Source: a virus. Taken from it: 37,600 bases of DNA. A program made the position numbers and the translations under genes. Shown here piece by piece: positions 15,456-21,700 of the stretch. The notes beneath the pieces were generated by a model. That model worked only from the letters and a program-made list of their open reading frames with translations. It did not search any database and was not told the origin of the DNA. Location: IMG/VR virus record IMGVR_UViG_3300047365_000335, positions 1 through 37,600 of that record, one strand, 5' to 3'. Positions within the stretch are counted from its first letter, which is position 1; the number at the start of each line of letters is the position of its first letter.

Positions 15456-15661
15456 ATCCAGTAGTTTTAATCGGTTGTTTTACGCCGCTGGTTTTAATTT
15501 TTATAGTAATGAAACTAGCTGTCTGGGTATCTGCTGTAAATACTGAATCTTCTTATGTCGGAAAAGAACCTTTACGAAAACGAGGACCCTTCGTGGACAA
15601 TCCATATGCGGATGTTGACGAGGAGGAAGAAGAGTTTGGAGATCGCACAGATTATCAATGA
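15452..15661 (+). CDS. small inner-membrane protein with acidic tail
   Basis: 69 residues. Residues about 3-29 form one hydrophobic segment (VVLIGCFTPLVLIFIVMKLA), probably a membrane anchor. The rest is polar with a basic patch (LRKRGPF) and a run of acidic residues near the C-terminus. The basic side suggests the tail faces the cytoplasm, but this is weak. It overlaps the glutaredoxin-like gene by 4 bases. The run coding DEEEEE also provides a Shine-Dalgarno-like GAGGAGGAAG for the next gene. Function unknown. Confidence 0.65.
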   Translation: MNPVVLIGCFTPLVLIFIVMKLAVWVSAVNTESSYVGKEPLRKRGPFVDNPYADVDEEEEEFGDRTDYQ

Positions 15662-15782
15662 AGCGATTAATGAATACTATTCGCTTCGTGGTTTACCAGT
15701 TCCGGAATGGAGACAGAAAAAAGATCCTGATTGGTGGGAAGAGTATCTTATTCAACTAGGACTTGACCCACGCAATCTTTAA
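15636..15782 (+). CDS. 48-residue protein of unknown function (start uncertain)
   Basis: The well-formed part of this frame is EIAQIINEAINEYYSLRGLP followed by VPEWRQKKDPDWWEEYLIQL. I chose TTG 15636, which follows a purine-rich Shine-Dalgarno-like stretch (15620-15634) and keeps the overlap with the previous gene to 26 bases. ATGs at 15612, 15606 or 15555 would extend it, but into sequence that looks like an out-of-frame copy of the neighbour. The 3' end of the gene contains a sigma70 promoter. No function recognised. Confidence 0.55.
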   Translation: MEIAQIINEAINEYYSLRGLPVPEWRQKKDPDWWEEYLIQLGLDPRNL

Positions 15783-15791
15783 TGCTATAAT
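15763..15791 (+). promoter_or_regulatory. strong sigma70 promoter upstream of the CpeT/tRNA region
   Basis: TTGACC (15763-15768), a 17-base spacer, and TATAAT (15786-15791) with an extended -10 TGC. It begins inside the preceding gene and its predicted start site lies only about 15 bases before the ATG at 15813. It is the second near-consensus host-type promoter in the window and probably drives 15813 onward, including the first CpeT and the RNA genes. Confidence 0.8.
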
Positions 15792-15812
15792 ACACATACT
15801 AAACACTTCATC

Positions 15813-16007
15813 ATGCACTACAAACCATATAGTCCAGAGTGGCATCGATACAGATATTTAAAAGAAGCAATTGATAAGTATCTTGATAACTATATTGAAA
15901 ATGATGTAATCATGGATGATATTCTCGACATTATTTGTGTTCGACAAGAAGAAGCACATGCAGAATATCATAAACTCGAAGATTTGGAACTGAAATTACG
16001 GCAATGA
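15813..16007 (+). CDS. small protein of unknown function
   Basis: 64 residues, MHYKPYSPEWHRYRYLKEAI onward; highly helical and charged, rich in Tyr and His in the first third. It is the first gene after the sigma70 promoter at 15763-15791, with almost no leader and no clear Shine-Dalgarno. It overlaps the following CpeT-like gene by 4 bases (ATGA). Function unknown. Confidence 0.65.
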   Translation: MHYKPYSPEWHRYRYLKEAIDKYLDNYIENDVIMDDILDIICVRQEEAHAEYHKLEDLELKLRQ

Positions 16008-16471
16008 TAACTGACTTTTGTGATAAATTAGAAGGATTCTATGATAATTGGCATCAAGCTGCTGGAAATCCAGCAAAGTATGCTCATATCAAACTTCGCT
16101 GGGAAAGAATAGGATCTAATGAGTTTACTTCAAAACAGTGGTATCATTATTTGGGTGAAGAAAAACCATACAGATATAAATGGCATAAGGTTTTTGAGCA
16201 GCAGGGCACTATCATAGTTCAGAACTGGACTCCAGAATGGGAAGAGCATAATCATTGCTGTGATATGATGTTCTTTGATGTGGGCGATCATTATGATGGT
16301 AAAGTTAAAACTGATGCTTGCATTATCAATGGGGGTGTGGTAAAATCTACAGTGAAGTTTAACGGAACTTACTATAAGAGTAGAGACCAGGGATGGAGAG
16401 ATGAAAAAGTTGTCTGGGGAAGTGAGGTAATATATGAATTTGCAAAATCGGATAAACCGATATGCGTTTAA
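16004..16471 (+). CDS. CpeT/CpcT-family phycobilin lyase-like protein (divergent)
   Basis: 155 residues. It shows the family pattern: N-terminal LEGFYDNWHQAAGNPAKYAH followed by I-x-L, then WYHY with KPYRYKWHKV, IIVQNW, a Cys pair before an acidic stretch, VKFNGTYYKSRDQG and final VVWGSEVIYEF. CpeT proteins attach bilin chromophores to phycobiliproteins, and cyanophages often carry one. This copy is more divergent than the one at 17105: the usual NR-x-QA is NWHQA and the PYRQR motif is PYRYK, so the ligand or activity may have changed. It ends one base before a tRNA gene. Assignment is by motif order. Confidence 0.65.
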   Translation: MITDFCDKLEGFYDNWHQAAGNPAKYAHIKLRWERIGSNEFTSKQWYHYLGEEKPYRYKWHKVFEQQGTIIVQNWTPEWEEHNHCCDMMFFDVGDHYDGKVKTDACIINGGVVKSTVKFNGTYYKSRDQGWRDEKVVWGSEVIYEFAKSDKPICV

Positions 16472-16472
16472 C

Positions 16473-16545
16473 GCTTCCTTAGCAATCTGGTGAATGCAGC
16501 AAACTCATAATTTGCCTAAGGTGAGTTCGATCCTCACAGGAAGCA
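16473..16545 (+). tRNA. tRNA with CAT anticodon (Met elongator or Ile2)
   Basis: Acceptor GCTTCCT (16473-16479) pairs with AGGAAGC (16538-16544). Anticodon stem GCAAA/TTTGC flanks loop CTCATAA with CAT at 16506-16508; T-arm GTGAG-TTCGATC-CTCAC. Discriminator A. The D-arm is short. The sequence does not decide between Met and a lysidine-modified tRNA-Ile reading AUA, which would suit this AT-rich genome. No CCA is encoded. Confidence 0.85.
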
Positions 16546-16690
16546 TGAGACGGGGAATGAGCTCGCCCGCGATGGTGCTAACCACACTGTGATCTAGAGA
16601 GTTGGTTACTTTCTTTTTGCTCCATTACAAACTGCCAGTATGTTAGGGTTGAAAAAATGCCCCATAGCAAGCATACTGGTAAGTGTAATG
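16546..16690 (+). ncRNA. unidentified structured stretch between tRNAs (candidate RNA)
   Basis: No gene is evident in these 145 bases. The 3' half forms a nested hairpin: CATTACA (16623-16629) with TGTAATG (16684-16690), then CCAGTATG (16635-16642) with CATACTGG (16672-16679), then GGG (16646-16648) with CCC (16660-16662). The 5' half holds TAACCA/TGGTTA and CGGG/CCCG inverted repeats. There is no GTTC T-loop, so it is not an ordinary tRNA. It ends 4 bases before tRNA-Leu. It may be a stable RNA or a processing element; it was not matched to a known family. Confidence 0.5.
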
Positions 16691-16694
16691 CTTT

Positions 16695-16779
16695 GGGAGT
16701 GTGGTGGAATCGGTAGACACACCAGACTTAAAATCTGTTGAGCATTACGCTCGTGGGGGTTCAAGTCCCCCCACTCCTA
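16695..16779 (+). tRNA. tRNA-Leu(TAA)
   Basis: Class II tRNA of 85 bases. It has GGGAGTG (16695-16701) pairing with CACTCCT (16772-16778, first pair G.U), the typical Leu sequence TGGTGGAATCGGTAGACAC, anticodon loop CTTAAAA with TAA, a long variable arm, and T-arm GGGGG-TTCAAGT-CCCCC. Discriminator A, the Leu identity base. Confidence 0.93.
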
Positions 16780-16795
16780 TTTGTCCTGATACAAA

Positions 16796-16803
16796 CATAA
16801 ATA
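16796..16803 (+). promoter_or_regulatory. T4-like late promoter (CATAAATA)
   Basis: CATAAATA lies 22 bases before the ATG at 16825, in the same form and spacing as at 68-75. It could drive the small gene and the second CpeT late in infection. Confidence 0.5.
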
Positions 16804-16824
16804 ATTTGAGTGAAGGCAGAAAAA

Positions 16825-17121
16825 ATGTCATTCCAAGGATATAAAATTACATCAAAATATGTTTTCTGTATTTTTCCTTTAAACTATAAAACTATAGTAA
16901 AAATGTATTTCATTGAAGGAATGCCATTTACTTTTGATACCATAGAAAAGGAAGATCTAGATGATTTATGGATCAATGCTGAGGCAGCACTTAATAATGA
17001 ATATACTTTAGATCAGGTAGATGATTGTTCATCATATTTAATTGAAGAAGAATGTCATCCATGTTTATTTGAAGTAGAAGTTATGAACCCAGAATTACTA
17101 CCTGATGACACTCTTTCATGA
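16825..17121 (+). CDS. small protein of unknown function
   Basis: Started at ATG 16825, 98 residues (MSFQGYKITSKYVFCIFPLN onward). AAGGCAG lies at a good distance upstream; a GTG at 16810 would add five residues. The N-terminal half is beta-like and hydrophobic, the C-terminal half acidic with three Cys. It overlaps the CpeT gene by 17 bases and follows a late promoter-like site. It may act with CpeT by position only. Confidence 0.65.
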   Translation: MSFQGYKITSKYVFCIFPLNYKTIVKMYFIEGMPFTFDTIEKEDLDDLWINAEAALNNEYTLDQVDDCSSYLIEEECHPCLFEVEVMNPELLPDDTLS

Positions 17122-17602
17122 TTATCTAGAGGGAACCTTTGATAACCGGTTACAAGCAATGCACTATCCTACGCGATATGCTAGGATTGTAATTAATCAT
17201 AAATGGATTGGCGGTGATTGGTTTGAAGGAACGCAAGCATATTATCATTCTCCAAAAGAACCTTATAGGCAATTTAGGATGCGTATATACCCAGAAGGGG
17301 AAAAATTTCGCGTCAAAAATTATGACTTGAAAGGTGACTATAAACTTGGATGTGATACTATATTTGAGTATGATTTAAAATACAAATTATTTTATGGTCA
17401 TAACACAGATTGCGATTGTTGGGTCAACTGGAAAGGAACTAAAACTTACTTGACAAATGATATCATTCTAGGTTATAATCTTTATAAGGTTATGGATTCC
17501 GGAATTGATCCTAAAACAGAACAGAAAATCTGGGGTTCTCAATGGGGACATCTAGAATTCATACGCCAAACTAGCTCAGCTGGTAGAGCAGGTCTTTTGT
17601 AA
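17105..17602 (+). CDS. cpeT: CpeT-family phycobiliprotein lyase; 3' end inside tRNA-Thr
   Basis: 165 residues with the family signature in order: YLEGTFDNRLQA, YPTRYARIVINHKWI, QAYYH, PYRQFRMRIYP, FRVKNYDL, CDTIFEYD, CDCWVNWKG, KTYLTNDIILG and DSGIDPKTEQKIWGSQWGHL. CpeT/CpcT proteins bind bilins and attach or chaperone chromophores on phycobiliproteins. Cyanophage copies are thought to keep host light harvesting running. Family proteins normally end shortly after the WGS-x-x-G-x-x-x-F motif. Here the frame continues 12 more residues (TSSAGRAGLL at the end), encoded by the 5' half of tRNA-Thr, and stops in its anticodon loop. This suggests loss of the original stop when the tRNA became juxtaposed. 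Confidence 0.85.
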   Translation: MTLFHDYLEGTFDNRLQAMHYPTRYARIVINHKWIGGDWFEGTQAYYHSPKEPYRQFRMRIYPEGEKFRVKNYDLKGDYKLGCDTIFEYDLKYKLFYGHNTDCDCWVNWKGTKTYLTNDIILGYNLYKVMDSGIDPKTEQKIWGSQWGHLEFIRQTSSAGRAGLL

Positions 17603-17637
17603 AGATCAGGTCGCAGGTTCAAGTCCTGTGTTTGGCT
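17565..17637 (+). tRNA. tRNA-Thr(TGT)
   Basis: GCCAAAC (17565-17571) pairs with GTTTGGC (17630-17636). D-arm AGCTCAGCTGGTAGAGC. Anticodon stem GGTCT/AGATC around loop TTTGTAA with TGT at 17598-17600. T-arm GCAGG-TTCAAGT-CCTGT. Discriminator T. The first 38 bases are also the end of the CpeT coding frame. Confidence 0.95.
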
Positions 17638-17704
17638 TTCCACTTTTGTGGAATAGGTTGCATCATCGACATTCTGGACAGGGGTTCGATTCCCCTCACT
17701 TCCA
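17638..17704 (+). ncRNA. ssrA: permuted tmRNA, acceptor piece
   Basis: This is the 3' part of a tmRNA, located upstream of its 5' part. It has ATTCTGGACA, as in bacterial tmRNA 3' ends, a T-arm AGGGG-TTCGATT-CCCCT (17680-17696), acceptor strand CACTTCC (17697-17703) and discriminator A. The acceptor strand pairs with GGGGGTG at 17795-17801 and T17701 forms the G3.U70 pair required for alanine charging. GGTT (17656-17659), TCATC (17663-17667) and ACATTC (17669-17674) pair with the coding piece at 17825-17840 to form P2. A TTCCAC-TTTT-GTGGAA hairpin starts the piece, directly after tRNA-Thr. tmRNA rescues stalled ribosomes; two-piece forms are known in marine picocyanobacteria. Confidence 0.9.
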
Positions 17705-17706
17705 TC

Positions 17707-17789
17707 GGGCAGGTGTCCGAGTGGTTAATGGAGACGGACTGTAAATCCGTTGGTTCTTACCTACGTTGGTTCAAATCCAACTCTGCCCA
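17707..17789 (+). tRNA. tRNA-Tyr(GTA), inside the tmRNA intervening segment
   Basis: Class II tRNA of 83 bases. GGGCAGG (17707-17713) pairs with TCTGCCC (17782-17788). Anticodon stem ACGGA/TCCGT around loop CTGTAAA with GTA. Long variable arm; T-arm GTTGG-TTCAAAT-CCAAC; discriminator A. It begins 2 bases after the tmRNA acceptor piece and ends 5 bases before the tmRNA coding piece, so it occupies the segment normally removed during maturation of a permuted tmRNA. Confidence 0.95.
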
Positions 17790-17794
17790 CTCCT

Positions 17795-18002
17795 GGGGGT
17801 GCCATGGTTTCGACAGGGTACACGGAATGTGACTGAAACCTGCTTGGATAAGCAAACCATAGATGCAAAAACATCTGACACCGCAGCGAATAATATCGTT
17901 GCATTCTCCCGCACTCGCGAACTCGCGACTGCCTGAATGGGAGATCGGGGTTAAACTAGCCTTGTTAACCAAGTAGTTCTGGGGGGTGAGATGCCCCCTG
18001 TT
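17795..18002 (+). ncRNA. ssrA: permuted tmRNA, coding piece with tag ANNIVAFSRTRELATA
   Basis: It begins GGGGGTG then CCATGGTTTCGACAGGGTA, the conserved tmRNA 5' end with its D-loop analogue. 17825-17840 forms P2 with the acceptor piece. Small hairpins follow (TGCTT/AAGCA, AGATG/CATCT). The tag reading frame runs 17886-17936: ANNIVAFSRTRELATA then TGA; the resume codon could be GCG 17886 or GCA 17883. TCTCCC (17905-17910) pairs with GGGAGA (17939-17944) as P5 around the stop. GGTTAA/TTAACC (17949-17970) with ACTA/TAGT can form a pseudoknot. A G5/C5 hairpin (17982-17998) ends the piece. The exact 3' end is unknown; tRNA-Asn starts at 18006. Confidence 0.92.
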
Positions 18003-18005
18003 CAA

Positions 18006-18077
18006 TCCCAAGTAGCTCAGCGGCAGAGCTGGTGACTGTTAATCACTCGGTCGCAGGTTCAAATCCTGCCTTGGGAG
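18006..18077 (+). tRNA. tRNA-Asn(GTT)
   Basis: TCCCAAG (18006-18012) pairs with CTTGGGA (18070-18076). D-arm AGCTCAGCGGCAGAGC. Anticodon loop CTGTTAA with GTT at 18038-18040. T-arm GCAGG-TTCAAAT-CCTGC. Discriminator G. It is the last RNA gene of the island. Confidence 0.95.
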
Positions 18078-18093
18078 TTATACATTTATAAAA

Positions 18094-18699
18094 ATGGAAT
18101 CTTTTACTGATAAACTAGTTTATACTGTTCCTTCTAAATTACCTGATGAACTTATTACTTCTATGGTTAAGTACTTAGGGGAAAAAAGTTATGAATCTAG
18201 CATGACTTCTGGCATGCTCAATGAAAGTTTTCGTGGTGCGCGGGATGCGAGTAATGCTGTCAGATCCTCTCAAACTAGTTGGTTAAATTGGGATGAATGG
18301 ATTCCTGGAATTATTCACAATATGATGATAACCGCAAATAAAGAATATTTTAACTACGATTTAACACATTTCGCAACTCAAATACAAGCAACTGTTTATA
18401 CAGGCGAATCTAAAGATCATTATACTTGGCATACTGATGGTGGAAGAGGAGTAATGAAAAGAGAAAATGATGTTATATTAGAAAGAAAACTATCTTGTTC
18501 TTTATTATTAAGTGGTCCAGAAGAATATACTGGTGGTGAACTGCAGTTTCATTATAATAGAAATTTTTTCTATTCAACAAGACCTTCAATAGGTGAGGCA
18601 ATTATATTTCCATCCTGGGTTCCTCATAGAGTAAGACCAGTAAAAACTGGAAAACGTATTTCTGTAGTTGCTTGGATGAATGGACCTTGCTTCAAATAA
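18094..18699 (+). CDS. 2-oxoglutarate/Fe(II)-dependent dioxygenase (PKHD/prolyl-hydroxylase type)
   Basis: 201 residues. The iron-binding facial triad is visible: His113 and Asp115 in WHTDGG, and His178 in PHRV. Arg188 (GKRISVVAW) is placed to bind 2-oxoglutarate. The EEYTGGELQFHY and GEAIIFPSWVPHRV segments are typical of the PiuC/PKHD-like fold. Such enzymes hydroxylate protein or small-molecule substrates; T4-like cyanophages carry several near tail genes, but their targets are unknown. It lies between the RNA island and the giant fibre gene, so modification of a virion protein is one possibility. It starts at ATG 18094, 16 bases after tRNA-Asn, without a clear Shine-Dalgarno. Confidence 0.85.
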   Translation: MESFTDKLVYTVPSKLPDELITSMVKYLGEKSYESSMTSGMLNESFRGARDASNAVRSSQTSWLNWDEWIPGIIHNMMITANKEYFNYDLTHFATQIQATVYTGESKDHYTWHTDGGRGVMKRENDVILERKLSCSLLLSGPEEYTGGELQFHYNRNFFYSTRPSIGEAIIFPSWVPHRVRPVKTGKRISVVAWMNGPCFK

Positions 18700-18714
18700 C
18701 TACCATAAGAGTTG

Positions 18715-18722
18715 TATAAATA
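18715..18722 (+). promoter_or_regulatory. T4-like late promoter (TATAAATA)
   Basis: An exact TATAAATA about 40 bases before the ATG at 18763, in the gap after the oxygenase gene. It is the expected promoter for the adsorption module that follows. Confidence 0.7.
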
Positions 18723-18762
18723 ATCTGAGATCAGATCTTAGATACCGCAGCGGTTGAGTAAT

Positions 18763-21700
18763 ATGGCTTTGACTAGACTTGATAACCTTATTAGTAGCAA
18801 AACTGGTAAGTATTTGTATGTCTCCCCCGATGATTTCAATGCTTCGGATGAGTTGAACAACAGGGGAAATTCTCCTATTAGACCATTCAAGTCAATTCAG
18901 CGAGGATTCTTGGAGATTGCAAGGTATTCATACCTTCCTGGTCCAGACAATGATCGTTTTGACCAGTTCACGATCATGTTGATGCCTGGTAATCATTATA
19001 TTGATAACCGTCCAGGTCTAGTTGATACTAATGGCATTGATGCCTTCTCATTTAATCAAGCATTAAACGAGTGGGAAGATAATTCCAACTTGGATATCTC
19101 TGATCCAAATAATAAATTATATCTTTTTAACAATACTGAAGGTGGTGCAATTCTACCTAGAGGTTCATCTCTTGTAGGTTATGACCTTCGTAGAACCGTT
19201 GTACGTCCTTTATATGTTCCAGATCCTGCAGATAGGTTAGAGAAGCGTTCTGCCATCTTCAATGTAACTGGTGCATGTTATTTCTGGCAATTTACCATCA
19301 AAGATGGTGATCTAGAACCTTCTTCTCCACTTTATGATAAGAATGAGGGTGTTGGTAAAGTATATTATCAGAATGGATATTGGGATCAATTAGCAGTTCC
19401 TAACTATTCTCACCACAAACTGACTGTGTTTGAATATGCAGACAAAGAAGAATTAGGACTATATTATAGAAAGATTGCTAAGGCATTCTCTGCATACCAA
19501 CCAACAATTGATGATCCAGGTGAATTCACTGAAAGAATTCAGGAGACCAGAATTGTTGGTCCTCTCTCAGACATTCGCTCTATTGAAAGTATTAAGTGCG
19601 TAGATTCCTCTCCTGCAGGAACTATCACTGTTGAGATTACAACAAAAGTAGATCATGGTTATTTTAAGAACCAGTTTATTGCTATTGAAGGTAATGGTCT
19701 AGATGAGCAACTTAACGGTACTTTCCCTGTTAGTGTAATTGATTTAGTCGATTCTAGAAAGTTTCAATATCAAATTGCTGGAACAGTTGCTGCTTTAGGA
19801 ACTACTGCTGGTCTTGTAAGCGGAACCACTTACACTTCTCAGAATGGACTAAGTGCAAACGCGGTAGTTAAAGCGGAAGTTGACTCAGTTGAATCCGCGT
19901 CTCCGTATGTCTTTAACTGTTCTATTCGCTCTACCTGGGGTATTTGCGGAATCTGGGCAAATGGACTGAAGGCAACTGGATTTAAATCCATGGTTATCGC
20001 TCAGTATACGGGCGTTTCGCTTCAGAAGGATGACAGAGCATTCATTCGTTATGACGAGTATACTAACACCTGGAATCAAGCATCACTAACTGATGCATTT
20101 GCAACTACTCCATATCACACCAAGGGTGATGCATATTGGAAGGATGATTGGAGAAACTTCCACGTTCGTGCATCAGATGACGCATTCATTCAGAACGTTT
20201 CTATCTTCGCTGTTGGTTTCGCAGATCACTTCCTAATGGAAAGTGGTGGTGATATGTCTATCACCAACTCCAACTCTAACTTCGGTAACACATCACTTCA
20301 TGCTATTGGTTTTAAAGGATTTGCCTTTAACCAAGACAAAGGTGGTTACATCACGGATATTGTTCCACCTCAGATTGTTCCTGAAACAACGGGAAATACT
20401 AAGAAAAACGCATACTACACTCTTGATGTTAAGGCATCTAACGATCCAAATAATCATAGTAAAATCTATATTGGTAATGATGATGGGTACGATCCTGCTA
20501 AGAGACCTGCAGCATCCATCGATGGATTTAGAGTTGGTGCAAGAACTGATGAGAAACTATATGTAAAACTAACTCCAAGATCTGCTGGTTCGGATAATAT
20601 CTTCAATGCAACCTTAACTCCTAACGGATTTAAGAAATTTACTGCTACTGCTGATATTTTAAATCCAAGTAACATCGCGATTAATAATAAAGATCTTGAT
20701 GCTGCCAATAGAATTGAAGAAAATAAAAACTTTATTGCCCATGAAGCATATGGGTATATTACTGGAAAATATCCAAGTATTACAATTAAAGAAAATATCA
20801 CGATTGAGAAATGTCGTCGTGATATTGGATATCTAATTGATGCTACTATTCAAGACCTTCGTCTTGGTGGTAATATCAATACGATTCAAGCAGCAGAATC
20901 TTATTACGTTGGTAATAATCTTTCTTATATTACTGGAGAACTCACAGAAACATTAGAAGGATATAACTACGCTAGAGATTTAGCAATCGCAGCAATGCGT
21001 AACTTCTCATATTTGCGTCAAGGTAGTGCATCTACTGCAGGGGCATCTCTCGTTGATGTTGGAGATACCTCAGGCATTGTTCAGGGTATGCTCATCGCAG
21101 ATTATGATCCATCTGAGTTTACCAATGGAAAATTGAATGTAAATGCAACTAGACCTGCATCTCCAGTAATTCCTGATGGCACATATGTAAAGAATATTGT
21201 CAATTCTTCTTTCATTGAAATTGGTCAGAAAGCAGTATTCTCGGAAAAGAAACTAGTATCTGATCGTTATGGTGATGCAAAAGACCAGATTCTTGCCAAT
21301 AAAAACTTTATCGCAGCAGAAGCAGTTGCTAGAATGCATCTGGATTTCCCTGGATTTTCTGTTGCTGGTGGCGACCAGAACTGTATTGACGACGTTGTAG
21401 ATGTTTTAGAAGCAGTTTCTGAAAACACAGCATTTGGCGGAAATGCTGAAACGTGGGATGCTGCTTATCTTTATGAAACTGGTAACCATATTGCAGGAGA
21501 AGAGCAAGAATCACTTCGCGTATTTAAATATGCCAGAGATATGGCAATTCAAGTACAACGTAATGAAGATGTATTTGTATTTGGTACACATGGTTTAACG
21601 CAAACTAAAGATACCACTATTACATATGAAGCACCTGAGGTAGTCACTGATCGTAATGGTGATGCTCGTAATCTAATTCTTGCTAACAAAGAACTTATTG

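Noticed and set aside
15555-15635. Longer N-terminus for the gene ending at 15782.
   Set aside because: It would overlap the previous gene by over 100 bases, unlike the 1-26 base overlaps of its neighbours, and the extra residues look like out-of-frame translation.
16546-16694. Possible additional tRNA between tRNA-Met/Ile and tRNA-Leu.
   Set aside because: No T-loop (TTC-A/G-A) or tRNA D-loop is present, and the 7-bp outer stem encloses a single long hairpin rather than a cloverleaf.
17680-17704. T-arm plus acceptor read as the end of an ordinary tRNA.
   Set aside because: No matching 5' acceptor, D-arm or anticodon arm precedes it within tRNA distance. It fits the tmRNA 3' end (ATTCTGGACA) and pairs with 17795-17801.
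17632-17832. A 66-codon forward frame and an 84-codon reverse frame (17757-18011) across the tRNA/tmRNA island.
   Set aside because: Both lie entirely on convincingly folded tRNA-Tyr and tmRNA sequence and translate to low-quality peptides with no start signals.
18083-18094. TATAAAA just before the oxygenase ATG as a late promoter.
   Set aside because: It abuts the start codon, which would leave no room for a transcribed leader, and it lacks the TATAAATA form.
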